Numbered from the stretch's first letter, positions 24,214 to 36,227 are shown. The stretch: DNA of 64,000 nucleotides from Vigna angularis (GCF_016808095.1 NC_068976.1:19252371-19316370); one strand, 5' to 3'. Notes: generated from the sequence alone by a model not told the origin. Numbers and translations: made by a program.

Positions 24214-26311
24214 ATAAAAAAAATGTTTTGTTATACCAAAATAATAAAATATTCGACCCTATTCTTCCAATTTGAGAACGAAAAAATATAAAAGAGTATC
24301 TTATATAAAAGAGTACGAATAAAAAAATTTCTAATGTTATTTAATTTTCTTTTATAATTTTCCAAACAAATAATTACTAATTTTAAGATTAAAAAATTTG
24401 TAATTAATTGTAATTTTGCATTCATTGGAGTGTGAGTGTCCACAAATTATTAGAAGGTGAATAATTAGTTGTTAGGTAAAGAGTAATAGTTTTCTTCCTT
24501 TGGAAGCAAAATTAGATTTTCCAAATATCTATCTAAACTCAGAATATAAGACATAAATTCCCAAATCATTGCCATATTGCCATTAAACCACGTTTCTCCC
24601 ATGTTTTTTCAATACCTAAAACTCAAACATTTTTTTTATTGTGCTTTATATTTACAAATATGGGATATTATAATCATTACAAAATTATTATATTTGCAAT
24701 GACTAATGCCATGGATTCCTAAAGTAGATAGTACATGATTTTTCTAATGTTATTAAAAGTAAAAAAAAAAAGATTTTATGTAAGTTTCTAAAAGATAAAA
24801 AAAAGATACAAAAATAATAAATAGGAAAATTTCCAATAATAACCTTGAAAGATATAGTAGGTAAAAGGTCTTGCATGAGGTTGCAAATAATGAGTAATAG
24901 TTAAATGATAGAGCGACAAAGGGCTTTAAGGAAATGGATGGCAATAGTTTAGTTATACTTAATGGTGACTTTGCATTTGTCACCCACCAATGCATCATTC
25001 CTTTAATATCACGTCTTTTACCTTTTGTTTCCTATTATTTGTTCGTCTCTTTTATTTTCTCATGCATTGTTATATTTGGTAACCTAACCAATTTATTTTC
25101 AAATGTCTCTAGTCCTTAATTTCATTCTCTTTGAAAAGCATTTATTTATTTTTAACTTAATTAATTTTTAATACGGTCCTCTAATTTTATTTCAATTTTC
25201 AAAAAATCTTCATAATTTTTTATTTTTCTATTTTAGTCCTTTTTATTTTTAAAAACATCAAATATTGTTGTTTAGTTATTTTAAAACATCAAATTTAGTC
25301 ATTTAGTTTTTTAAAGACATTCATTTTGATTGTTCTTGATCCTTTAATTCCATTCCATTAATCGTAGGTTTATGTTTCTTAGATCATCATCATTCATGCT
25401 CAAACAAGAAAGCAATCACCAACCAAATTAAAAAAATGAACAACTTTGATGTTTTTATAAAGAATTAAATTGAAAAAATTAATAACCAGTGTTCTTTTTA
25501 AAAATTTGAATGAAATTAAATTATCAAATTAGAAATTAAACCTTTCTTTTTTGTGTGCCACACAACAGTTTTGTATTCGTTCTATAAATTTATTTTTAGT
25601 ACAATTTGATTACACATCTTCATTTCCATATAACACAAATCTCAATTTTCTTAAATTAAATCATTTTTAGTCATACATTGATTATTTATTTTTTTAAAAT
25701 ATTTGTATTTATTATTTATTTTTTACTTATATTTTCACGTGTTCAATTATGTAAATTCACAACGCGATCCTCTTAATATTTAATCATTGATAACAACACA
25801 TTCTCTTGTTGTGATTTTTACAATTTTAGTAAATAAATAAATTAATTAATATTTGAAGGTTTAAGAGTATAGCTCTTATCCAACAAAAATAAAATGAGAT
25901 CAAAATCTGGATGAAATTTTTATTTCAAAAATAGAGATAAGATAATCAAATATGCACTCACTCCATGTATTATCATTGTTAGTTTTAATGTTGATAATCG
26001 TGAAAAACCATTTCACTTCACAAATTAATTTTATAAACTTAAGTTAGATATAATTAAACTTACTAAAATCAGCATATCCTAACCATATTCCTTCCAATGG
26101 TTATGTACTATGCTATAGAATCCTTTATAAAAATATAATCAGATACTCTAAAGATTATTCTTTAATCCAATATTAGTATTTATTGATATAGTTCTTATAT
26201 CTAAAAGCGTGTATTTCGATTACTAATATTTTTAAGATATATATTATTAGAAGTGAATACAAATTTCACTTTATAAGATTTGTGAAATTGAATTAGCTTT
26301 TTAGTCTACTA

Positions 26312-26385
<74 letters not shown>

Positions 26386-26766
26386 ATAATAATAGTTTCA
26401 TATGTAATCTCTAGTTAATTTCTAAGATATCGGCTTATTTCTAATTAATTAGCTGCATTATTTTATTCACTTTTAAAATGTCAGAATAAAATACAAGTTT
26501 TTATATCTTAAAACAATAATTTACACACGACTGACCTTCTTCTTTTGTATTGTATATTTCCCAAATATTTATCCAACAACTTATCAAAACTGAGAATTGT
26601 TTGGCAAAAAAGCCTTTACCTTCATCTTGCAACTTGTAGCATTCAAACAAAACATAATCATATTATGCTATCTAATGTGACAAAACTGCTATAACACATC
26701 ATTGTAAAAATGAAACTAAAGATTAATAGGCCAAGTTAATAAAAGAGAACAAAATCATGCTAAAGT
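24214..26766. other. AT-rich intergenic DNA
   Basis: No gene is supported. From about 25140 to 25540 there are alternating 'ttttagtccttt' and 'catcaaatttagtcatttag' type phrases, which look like a decayed repeat. A long TA microsatellite follows at 26316-26382. The final part is the probable 3' UTR of the gene at 26767-27525. Confidence 0.5.
26316..26382. repeat. (TA)n microsatellite
   Basis: About 33 uninterrupted TA units run into a short TAA repeat (to about 26391). Confidence 0.95.
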
Positions 26767-27525
26767 TCAAGAAAACTCCTTCTCCAATCTCAAATCTTGG
26801 TGTTTTGAGGATCCCTTTGAGATATCAATCTCAATTAAGTTTTCATCCTCATTCATCTCATCAATTTCTTCCAAGAGCTCTGTGAAACGTTGCTGTTTGA
26901 AAAAGCATTCTGGCCGGAACTCTGAAAAGTGATTGTTTGGAAGTTTGATTTCAATCAAGCCATCCTCCTCCTCATCATAATCATCACAATCATCACTATA
27001 AATCGCCAAGTTATCAGATATATCAAGATTTTGATTTCTACTGTGATGAATCTCAGAACTTTCTCCACTCATGGTTGAGCTGCTGTTGCTTTCAGTATCT
27101 GACTTTGGATCAGCTTGTTGCTCATACTTCTCAACACTGACTTCAAAACCTTTATCAGTGATGTTCCTGCTTTCACAATCTAATGGAAACGAGGATTCTG
27201 ACTGTGCTTGAACTTGGCTCTGACAAGTTTCATTTTGTTGGGTAGTAATATCTTCTAATGAAGGCTGTATTTCCAATTTCTTCTGATTATCTTGGACGAG
27301 ATTTTCATGTAAGGACCCTTTTTTCTTTGTCATTGTGACAAGAAACGTGGTAGATAGAAGAACAATCAGCAGGGTAAGAAGGGAAGGAGAGGATTCAGAA
27401 ACTGAAAAGAAAATGAAAATTGAAAACAGAAGGACAAGAACCAGAACGATTGGTGATAATAAACTGCCAAAATTTGAACACAGCTTGTGACAGATCTGTT
27501 GCTTTGTTACTTTCACCATGATCAT
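26767..27525 (-). CDS. Acidic membrane-anchored protein of unknown function
   Basis: This intronless gene encodes 252 residues. Near the N-terminus are two hydrophobic segments (about residues 21-42 and 48-64) separated by a short Ser-rich turn, followed by TKKK. This suggests a hairpin membrane anchor. The rest is hydrophilic and Gln/Ser-rich, with a strongly acidic stretch (YSDDCDDYDEEEDGLIEIKL) and a C-terminal coiled-coil-like part (RFTELLEEIDEMNEDENLIEIDI). The phrase LIEIKLP/LIEIDIS occurs twice. I recognise the general type as a plant uncharacterised membrane protein but not a named family. The overall plan resembles the gene at 48950-49726. Met1 or Met3 could be the start. Confidence 0.7.
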   Translation of the reverse strand: MIMVKVTKQQICHKLCSNFGSLLSPIVLVLVLLFSIFIFFSVSESSPSLLTLLIVLLSTTFLVTMTKKKGSLHENLVQDNQKKLEIQPSLEDITTQQNETCQSQVQAQSESSFPLDCESRNITDKGFEVSVEKYEQQADPKSDTESNSSSTMSGESSEIHHSRNQNLDISDNLAIYSDDCDDYDEEEDGLIEIKLPNNHFSEFRPECFFKQQRFTELLEEIDEMNEDENLIEIDISKGSSKHQDLRLEKEFS

Positions 27526-28075
27526 TAGCTAGAAATATACTTCTTGTGTAAAATCCAAACCAAATGAAAAGGCTGCAAGAAGATATACTTCTTGTTAATA
27601 AGGAGAAGGTCTTTGGAAAAGACTAAAAGAAAGAAGCAGAAATTTTTTCAATCTGTATTGCTTAAAATACAGATTGTGAGAGCAAAGTTAGAGATAAGTT
27701 TCAACATGATATAAAGGAATTTGGGGTGCCATGAGAGCCCTTTAAGCTATTAGTTAATAACTTTCTCCAAGTGCCCTACTTTCTATTTTTTAATCAGTTG
27801 CTAAAATGTCAAACAAGAAGAAAAGGAGGGAAATTTTTAGCTTTTCAATGTCAAACAAGACTTGTAATTGTAAGATGATGACTAGAACCCCAAAGAAAAC
27901 AAGTTCTGTGAAGTTTTGAGCATGTTTCATCAAACCTGATAAGGGTGATGTCTGATTCTTGGAAGATCAAGTTCCTTTGCACTGCAGAGCAACTCTGCTA
28001 GCAAGGAATCCAACTTCAAAGCAAATTGTTTGTTCTATTTTTCTCTGGCATGGAACCTTTTATTATTCATTATCT

Positions 28076-28119
28076 GCATGTGATTCTCTTGGAGATAGCA
28101 TGTGATTCTCTTGGAGATA
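28076..28119. repeat. Perfect 22-bp tandem duplication
   Basis: The 22-bp unit beginning GCATGTGATTCTCTTGGAGA occurs at 28076-28097 and 28098-28119 without a difference. Confidence 0.95.
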
Positions 28120-28487
28120 GCAAAGCTGTCTTTTTCCCGAGAATATTTACAACCTCAAAGCCTTGGACTTGTCGATGCATGTGCCAGCACACATGGCTAG
28201 ATACCTGACCCAAGAAAACAATTTTATCAAATCAATGGATAATGTGCTCAACAAGGACCTTGCTTCTCCCTCTGTTTCACTCGCAACCAAACAAAACCCA
28301 TTTGCAGAAACCCAACACACCGATTCAGGAAACTACAGATTTCTCCAAACAACACTTCTTTACGGGAGTTCCTTTCTTGAGACACTAAGACACTTTTCCG
28401 TACTACATTTCCATCACTTGCATCAAGCGAATGTTCAGAATTTAAGTCTGACTCTAAGTCCGGTAAAAATAAAAAAAATAGAACATC

Positions 28488-28533
28488 ATATAAATATAAA
28501 TATAAATATAAATATAAAAATAAAAATAAAAAG
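28488..28533. repeat. (ATAAAT)n/(ATAAAA)n microsatellite
   Basis: Short tandem units of ATAAAT pass into ATAAAA units. This accounts for an open reading frame with repeated Ile-Asn residues. Confidence 0.9.
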
Positions 28534-30829
28534 TCTATTAATCCATTACTTTAAGATTTTGGATTGAAAATATTCTTAATAAATCAAATTCATATTTGTA
28601 CCGTATTATCATATGGTCACATAAAGAACCCTGATTAGGTAAGATCATCAAAAAAAGGTGATCGGTTCAAATAGGTTGTAATCAACACCACAATAGATCG
28701 TTAATTTGAGATAAGAGAACTATGCTTGTTAATCGATCGTACGATTATAAAGAAAGAATTATGGACGGGCAAACGGCCGACCCAACACCCTAAACATTGT
28801 TTCTAATTAATATTATTACTGGTAAGTGTTACTTAGTAGATAATGAATTAAGATTGGGTCATGATTAGGATTTCACTAATCTCATACTTATCTCGAAACC
28901 TATAAATATGAAACCTATATATAAAGGTTAAAGATAATAAGATAGGTAATACAATTTGTTGTGAATTTTAAATTTTTTTATAGCTTAATTGGAATAATCA
29001 CTTACTTGAGCATAAAAAATATCTAAACAAATTTAGAATAAAGTGTAAAAAGTGTTTTGTGAAAATCGTGGATCCTACATTCGAAATAATTTTTTGCTCC
29101 AGTGGAATGAAATTTGAGTATGATGGCAGGTTGACTAAACTCCCCAGCAAACACAACTACAATTCTTAATAAACTAAGACACATTAAATAAGCAATCAGC
29201 AATGTTCTTTAATTAATGAATAATCCACTTTCTACTATTATTACCTAGGTTCATTATACATACAAAAGTAATTGTCCTCAAAGTCCTTTTCTGCTTCTGC
29301 ATGTCATGCTCATGCAGACTTTAATGGAGTGGAGGCCCCATTATGGAAGATATCCATAACATTCTCAGCTACTCTCCATTCCTTTCCTGTTCCACTCTAT
29401 ATCAGCTATCAGGACCAACTGCTTCCAATTTTCATTGCTACAAGACTTTTAAAACAAGCTAAAAATAATGATATATAAATTATTTAAAAGATTAAAAAAA
29501 TATTTAAATTATTTCTAATTTCAACTCCTAAAATATTTAGCGTAATCAAACAATATCATAAACGTGAAATGCACCTGTCAGCTTTTTCACCCTTTTCTGC
29601 ATTGTTCTATACAATCCTTAGCCTTAATCCCTCTCATAATCATTTGCTCGTGCCAACGCAGAAATGATGCTATAGAAAATGAAGAACAACAGACAAGAAA
29701 GACATGGAAACAGAGGCCATTCACAAAAAGACATCCATCGCATTGATCAAATGCTTTATCGTGACCTTTATTTGATTGTGTTTCTTGGTGGAAAATCTTG
29801 TGGATTATTATGCCTTCTCCTCAATGATTATTGTTCTTGACATTTTTAAAAGTCTATCACTTTTCATCATTTGTTTAATAATATTTTTTATTGTATCATC
29901 ATTATAGTATGCCTTAAAGTAAATTGAGTGTAATTAGTTTTTAATTCTAATATATAGTTGAGATAAGTGTTTAAATTACTATCAAGTTCATTTTAATTTG
30001 AAATGTATGTTATCATAAGTTCAATTAAAACGAACCACTCTCTATTAGTTTCACAGTGACTTTATAACATGAATGATTGAATAACATTGAAAGTAAAAAT
30101 AATGATAAGTTAGAATTGGTTGTATTCCAAGTTGGAATATATTAAATTGATATTTTAAATTATATAATTTAAAACTATATTTTAAATTTCATTATGCAGA
30201 ATTATATTTCAAATTATGTGATAAGATTATCCTTTTTAATAAATTGGAAGGAGTTGTAACACAAATATATTGGTCATGGAAATGAGAGAATAATATAAAA
30301 ATGTGTGAAAAGGAAAATATTATATTAAAGTTATAATGAATAATTTTTTTCATTTAAATATTGCTAATGGAATATTGATTAGGAATTAAAATACAAGAAG
30401 GACAACTTTTATAAAAATGACCTGATAAATAATTTTTGCGAATCTTTTCTTTAATAAATTGTCAATCATCCTCCTACCAAAAAAGGAAAAAAAAAACAAG
30501 CATATGCTCTGAAGAATCCCATTCGAGAATGTCAATGACAAAACTACCCTTTAGCAGTGGAGAACTTCAGTCCAATCTCTACACTATTTTGCCCCAAATC
30601 AAAGGGGTAATTCAGGCACGCGACCGAACGCGCACAGTGAAACCCTAGAGTTGGGGTTTAATTGCCCTCTCAATTTCCTCCACAAAGAAAGCATCTTCAA
30701 ACACTCGATCGATTGATTATTAACGTAATATTCTTTCTCGAGATTTGTGTTGGTGAAATTTTGGGTGTTCTCTCTTCAACCGGGCTTCATCGCCCAGCTC
30801 GCGTTCAAATCCATGGTCGTCAGTTTACG

Positions 30830-32152
30830 ATGGACCCCTCTCCTCAGATTCAACAACAAGAAGACGAGTGGGGTATGCCATTGTTTTCCCTTCAATTTTT
30901 GTCTTTTCTGGTTCCGGATGACACCACCGGGAACAAAGAACGAGGGTAGAAAAAAGGGATCTTTTGAGGTTGTTTGTGTTGTGTGTTTTCTTATTTTTCT
31001 TTCGAGGGGTGGGGTTTTACTGATGGATTTGTAAATGGGGCGTTTTTAGATTGTTGAAGACTGCAATGATGATTTGATTCTGCGTTAGTTTCAGATTGAA
31101 TCTTATTGATATATTGCATCTATATGGATCTTATTTGAATCACAAAGCAAAAATTTTGAAATTGGATTGGTTATTATTATTGTTGTTGATTAATTTGCTG
31201 TTCTAGTTTGCGGGGTTGTCATCTTTTCTGATTTTTTTTTCTCTCTGGGGCCATTGCCTGTGGCGCTCGATGCTTATCTTAGGAGCATATCCGTCTGGAA
31301 TGCTTATAGGTCCATCTTAATTTGATATCCTGCTGATTCAATTTTTTATGCTGTTTATTTATTTTTACACTAACTATGGAGAATTTAGTTTGGGTTGAAA
31401 TCATGTCCTAGCATACAGAGAATTTTAGCACTGAATTAGGTTTATTATTGTATGTTCTTTATGTTTATTCTTGCGGATGAATGTTTTTAAGTTTTGTGAT
31501 TTATTTTGCTGTACGTTTGCAATGAAAATGAACTACTCTGTGACTGTCTTTGGAGATTCTTACCCACTAACTATGGAATAGTTATTTCTTTCCTCTGAGA
31601 TGTATGCATCTTAACATTTAACTTCTTCGGGTAAAAAATGCATTTGATTTTTAATGGGTGGACTATTTTTTGTCGTAGACACTGATGGATTTGTGATTCC
31701 AAGTTTGGGAATTGGAGACTCTGATCAAAGTAAACCTCATGTTTCTACTGTAGAATCTTCGAATTCTGCATCAAAGGTTAGCTAAAGAAAATATTCTTAT
31801 TGGAGACTATAATTTGCTGGTTTTAGACTTTGATGATGCTGGTTGCGTAGAAAATCTGAATGCTAACTACCTTAGTTTGTTGTAGGCTAAGAAGGAAGAG
31901 AACATCTATCTGGGCCCACACGGAGCACCTCCTTCACTAGCAAAACAGCAAGAGCTAAATTCGTCTAACCGGAAGCAGAGGCTGAAGCAGAAGCTGAAAG
32001 AAGCTGACAAGAGAAATGGTGGGATGGGTAGGGAGAACAAGGTGGATAATTTGAGGGAGCTTGTGGGTGGGGGCAGTGTGAACTTGGTAAAGGGATCCCC
32101 CAAAGACTGGTTAGATCCACATTGCCAAGAAGCTCAGTTTGAGAGAAGGTAA
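30830..32152 (+). CDS. Small conserved plant protein of unknown function
   Basis: Three exons, 30830-30872, 31679-31776 and 31886-32152, join in phase (GT-AG) to a 135-residue hydrophilic protein. Conserved-looking pieces are DTDGFVIPSLGI near the N-terminus, ENIYLGPHGAPPS, a basic stretch NRKQRLKQKLKEADKR, NKVDNLRELVGG, and a C-terminal DWLDPHCQEAQFERR. There is no signal peptide or membrane segment. The basic stretch may be nuclear or nucleic-acid binding. I recall similar short plant proteins but no assigned function. The last sense codons and stop read AGAAGGTAA, which also looks like a splice donor (AAG|GTAATG). I saw no convincing downstream exon, so I keep the stop. A likely leader with an in-frame-free 5' UTR starts near 30640. 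Confidence 0.78.
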
Positions 32153-33001
32153 TGCATTGGAGATTTTGGTGTCTTTGGACTATTTTTTCTTGGAGATTGT
32201 CCACTTTAGCACCTTTTGTTATACAGTTTGATGTTTCTCTCGAGACTCCCAATTTGGGAGGTTATGTACCATGATAATAAATTTATCACTTAGGGTTTGT
32301 TTGGAAATGTGGTAGGGTGATGTTGAAGAGAAGTTTAGTACTTTTCAATTGGTAGGGTGATGTTGAAGAGAAGTTTAGTACTTTTCAATTTATTGTACGA
32401 AGGTTGAGTTGAATGGCATTGCAATCCAAACACACTCAGAAGATGTAGTCCAAACACTCACTTAGAAGGTTGAGATGGATGGAACTGTAATCCAATCGCA
32501 CTCTTAGTCGATTGATAATAAAGATCTTGTGCCGCACAGTAAACTGTAGCTATTTGTGGGAATGGACTTGACATCTTGATCTAAATATCGCCTATTAATG
32601 CAGACCAAATAAAAATATTAAGGTGCTAATGAATTTCCTTAATACACTGGCCAACCAGATTTATTATTGGAAAGAGAGATATGGATAAATCAATAGTCAT
32701 ATTAGATTCTGAATCCAACTCATGGGAGAAATAGTAAGTATAACTGATAAAAGAAATTAACAGTCCTCACTTTGAATACCTTGTCATCACGATAGAGTTT
32801 ACAAAAGTTTGGAGACTTCTAGTTACAAACAAGTGTGCCAACGAATGACATATCTCCCCCAGTCAAACCCCCAGTTCTAACTATCTATATCAATCACCAA
32901 AATATCCTCACTTCTAACTTCTAAGTGGTCACTGCCATCCGAGGCAGGCGTTAAGCACTTACCCAGTGGCATTAAAAATTCAAAACTCTGAGGAAACCTA
33001 T
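32153..33001. other. Convergent 3' region between two genes
   Basis: This probably holds the 3' UTRs of the small conserved gene (+) and the cysteine-synthase-like gene (-). A perfect 40-bp tandem duplication lies at 32311-32390. Phrases such as 'tttgtttggaaa' (32296) and 'ccaaacaca' (32425) suggest a small decayed inverted-repeat element. Confidence 0.5.
32311..32390. repeat. Perfect 40-bp tandem duplication
   Basis: The unit beginning GGTAGGGTGATGTTGAAGAG occurs at 32311-32350 and 32351-32390 with no differences, which indicates a recent duplication. Confidence 0.95.
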
Positions 33002-35274
33002 TCATTCGATGCCCAAGAACTCCAATCCAGCGGCTTTCGGTGTCAAACCCAGCTCAGACAAGTATTCAACATTACAGAACTTGCTCAAATGTCTCATTCC
33101 ACTATCGCAGAGTATGGTCACAACGGTATGGCCAGGGCCAATTGCCTGTGCTACTCTAACTGCTCCGACACAGTTCATTGCAGATGAACTCCCGAGGAAG
33201 AGCCCATCGTTCTTCAAAAGAAACCTGATACATGCATCATTTCATGTAATCATTCTTCTGGTTGAGATACAGAAAGTAAAAGAACAAACAAATGAAAAGT
33301 GGGAAGCCAACAACAGAGTAAGTAACAACCTAGCCATTTCAACAGCCTCCCTATCGGTGCCTCTAAAGGCGCCATTAAGTTTTGCCATCGCAAAATTCTT
33401 TGTTATCCTGTTAATTCCAATTCCTTCTGTTATAGTGTCAAATGGATTCTTAAGTCTTTTTCCTTCAGCCTCCTCTTTGGTGTACATCACTCCCCGAGTT
33501 ACCTTATTATACAAACCAGAACCTGGAGGATCTACGAGGAAGCATTTGATTTCTGGATTCTTTTCCTGTTTAACATGAGACAAGAAATATATCAGACAAC
33601 TTTCACACCCAAAATGGAATCTAAAAAGTGGAGGAAAGTGTGCTGTGGTCAAACCTGAAGAAACGTAGAAACACCAGCCACAGTGCCACCAGTGCCTGCT
33701 GCTGCAACAAATGCGTCTAACTTTCCATTGGTCTGTTCCCAAATCTCAGGCCCTGTACCCTGGTAATGGGCCCTGAAGTTCGCTAAGTTTTCAAACTGAT
33801 CTGCAAAAAACCCACCTTGGCAGTCACTAGGAAACAGAGAGCTATAATGGTATCCATCAGATTCATAACCATTTATTTTCGCAGTGTCCTTGTCATTCAG
33901 TTGTAAATTTCTCTGTTTCAGCGCAAACTCATTTGCTTCAGATGCCCGTCTTCTTGCGATATTTACAAAATGGTCTTTGTGAGTAATGGACACTGGTCGC
34001 ACTCTTTCAACAGTTGCCCCAAGGGCTTCAAGTATTTGAGACTGAAGATTGATCCATGCAAGACAATCATCAATCAGATACAAAATCCTTACAAGAAATT
34101 ATTAGAAGGTATGCGACTAATCACCACATAACATGCATTCAAGCGTTATTAATTCATTTTTACACAGTGGAAAATTTGATGATGTGTCATGTAGAGATTC
34201 ACCAAGACTATAGATGCGTGGTAGTCTCCGAGAACCTAAGTTGATATTCAACAAGTACTTACGTATAAGTTGTTTATATAATTAAAAGGAAATTAAGATT
34301 AAACAGATTTCTTATACGCTATAAGCTGTTTTCACAAGAAATCCTGCACAGCTTATTGAAAGAAGAAAACAACATATAGACATATCACAAGCTCTCCAAA
34401 TAAGCTGTACACAAGTTCTTCTAAACGGCAAAAAATGGTCAAACCTTCTAAGTTTAGGACGAGATTGATTAGCAGACTTGGTGGATTACATTACAATAAT
34501 TATAAAATACCTTCTCAATGGCAGCATCATCTGGTATAACCACGTGGGTCTTGCACCCATAGGCAGGAGCAACAGTAGCAATGCTAATGGCAGTACTTCC
34601 AGCACTCCCTTCAGTGACTATTCCACCTGGACGTAGCTGGCCAGATTCCAGAGCCTGCGCAATCAACCATAGAGAAAATCTTCAGGCTGATACGTATATG
34701 TAATCAGATTGAGAATGAATGAACAGTGTGACAAAATTGACATTCATCCCCAACGAAAACAAAAGGATAAATAAATAAATAAGTAGAGAATAGTGAGACA
34801 TCGATAGGATGAACCGAAGCTTTGATAATTGTATGAAAAACAGTGAGTAACAGCACACGCGAATGATTGAAACTACTTTGAATTAACCTCTTGAATTATT
34901 TGAAGAGCAACACGGTCCTTGACACTGCCTCCGGGATTCAAGAACTCGCACTTGCCGAGAATCTGAGGAGAAATTGGTGGTTAGCGAAATGAATTCGTAA
35001 AGATAGGAGATGAGCAAAGATAGACAGTTACTTGACAACCAGTGGCGTCGGAGAGGCTGTTGATCCGAATGAGAGGGGTGTTACCGATGGCCTCCACGAC
35101 CCCATTCTTCCTTGATATGTTCTTCTTCTTGGAGCGGCGGTCACAGATTAAATAGGTTGTGAGAGCGACTGAGATGAAGATTGCGACACCAACACCCACG
35201 GCGCCCGCGCTTCTCGCTGCCACCGGCGCCATTTTTCCTTTCCACCCTCTGTTTCTCTGCTCCACAACCGCCAT
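33002..35274 (-). CDS. Membrane-anchored cysteine-synthase-like PLP enzyme (At1g55880-like)
   Basis: Six exons, 35032-35274, 34888-34962, 34511-34654, 33655-34041, 33330-33565 and 33002-33224, join in phase to 435 residues. The protein belongs to the fold-type II, beta-replacing PLP family of O-acetylserine (thiol)lyases. The PLP lysine is Lys96 in NPGGSVKDR. The phosphate-binding loop GTGGT is at 270-274, and GSSSAMN lies near the C-terminus. Unlike classic cysteine synthases, it has an N-terminal hydrophobic segment (about 24-45, before CDRRSKKK) and a long middle insertion (HFVNIARRRASEANEFALKQ to PSDCQGGFFADQFENL). This matches Arabidopsis At1g55880 and yeast Mcy1 (outer mitochondrial membrane), so a mitochondrial location is possible. 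The substrate loop reads TEGSAGST (120-127) where cysteine synthases have TSGNTG, so the substrate may differ. I start at MAVVEQ (35274), not an upstream in-frame Met. Confidence 0.9.
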
Positions 35275-35442
35275 TTCCAACACCATAAACAAAAATCAAA
35301 GTTATTGGGCTTTCTCTCATGCTTGGACCTCCATTTTTCTACTGGCCCATTTACAATGACAGTCCCCCAAAATTGCTCCTACACCTTCCCATTTTTCGAG
35401 CACTAAAAAATACGGATATTAGTATATTAAATTTTTTAATAT

Positions 35443-35451
35443 ATTTTAAAA
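35443..35451. repeat. 9-bp target duplication (left) of the MITE
   Basis: ATTTTAAAA abuts the MITE at 35452 and is repeated exactly at 35621-35629. A 9-bp duplication is typical of Mutator-like elements. Confidence 0.75.
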
Positions 35452-35620
35452 GGAAAATGATACTTGAACAACCATTTTTTACAACATTTAGACACGCGCA
35501 CACGTGTCTAAATTTGAGTGATCCAGTTGGAAAAATTAAATAAAAATGGATCACTCAAATTTAGATACGTGTGCGCGTGTCTAAATGTTGTCAAAAATGG
35601 TTGTTCAAGTGTTATTTTCC
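35452..35620. mobile_element. Mutator-like MITE (169 bp, almost all inverted repeat)
   Basis: The ends begin GGAAAATGATACTTGAACAA on the left and GGAAAATAACACTTGAACAA on the right, read inward. The inverted arms run about 74 bp each (35452-35525 and 35547-35620) with only about five differences and a spacer of about 21 bp. A perfect 9-bp duplication, ATTTTAAAA, flanks the element. The small size, no coding capacity and high arm identity mark a young MITE. It lies in the 656-bp gap between two divergent genes and could affect either promoter or form a hairpin RNA. Confidence 0.88.
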
Positions 35621-35930
35621 ATTTTAAAATATAAAAATTAACGTCATAAGTGTATTTTAAAAGTGTAATCAATGTATATTTTGATAACCTAACAAATTAA
35701 AGGATAAACAAAAATATATTTTGAAATATATAAACATTTTATATTTAATATTATTGTTTTGAAGTACAAAAATTTATTTATGATCATCTCTGAATCATTA
35801 TCAAGATAAAAAATGTGATTTGGAATGAAAATAGTGTGTCCCTCCTCCTCAGTTGAAATTCCGAAAAATCAAGCAAAGAAACACTTTTGTCTGAGAGATT
35901 CTCTCTCTGCCGACCTTGCACATCGTTCCC

Positions 35931-36227
35931 ATGGAGGTCCAAGAGAAGTTGTTCAAGTTCAGATACCATTTTCTCGGGGCACTTCTCTTCTGTCTCACCA
36001 TCTTCTCTCTCACAATCATGGCTCCAAGATTCCTCACTCTCTTGGCCTATTTCTGGCCACTTTTCCTCTCCACTGCCCTAGTCTTTGCCCTTGTCTTCTT
36101 CATCGCTAGGACTTCCCATTTGCCCCCCTCCGACGCCACTTCCCTCTACAGCGCCGGCCAAGGCCTCCTCGATTACGTTGCCGGCCACCATGATCTGCCC
36201 TCCGACACTCGCCACAAGTCTGACTAA
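35931..36227 (+). CDS. Small two-TM membrane protein of unknown function
   Basis: This intronless gene encodes 98 residues. Two long hydrophobic segments (about residues 14-35 and 38-60) are split by APRF/LTLLAYFWP, forming a membrane hairpin. The N-terminus is MEVQEKLFKFRYH, and the hydrophilic C-terminal tail includes SAGQGLLDYVAG and ends DTRHKSD. I recognise it as a type of short plant membrane protein without a known role. The start at 35931 has a good context (CCCATGGAG). The transcript may continue past a possible 3' intron near 36228-36460, outside the coding part. Confidence 0.7.
   Translation: MEVQEKLFKFRYHFLGALLFCLTIFSLTIMAPRFLTLLAYFWPLFLSTALVFALVFFIARTSHLPPSDATSLYSAGQGLLDYVAGHHDLPSDTRHKSD

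Larger units (their letters stand above)
27526..30620. other. Intergenic region
   Basis: No coding gene is supported, though a few short open frames occur. It contains a perfect 22-bp tandem duplication (28076-28119) and an ATAAAT-type microsatellite (28488-28533). The part 28620-28960 looks like a possible repeat remnant but without recognisable ends. Sequence from about 29870 to 30420 is AT-rich. Confidence 0.5.

Noticed and set aside
28163..28567. A 134-residue open frame with Ile-Asn and Ile-Lys repeats
   Set aside because: Its C-terminus is translated from the ATAAAT microsatellite and the rest has no recognisable domain or splice context.
28620..28960. Possible solo LTR or LTR fragment
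   Set aside because: I could not identify TG...CA ends, a target duplication, a primer-binding site or a second copy.
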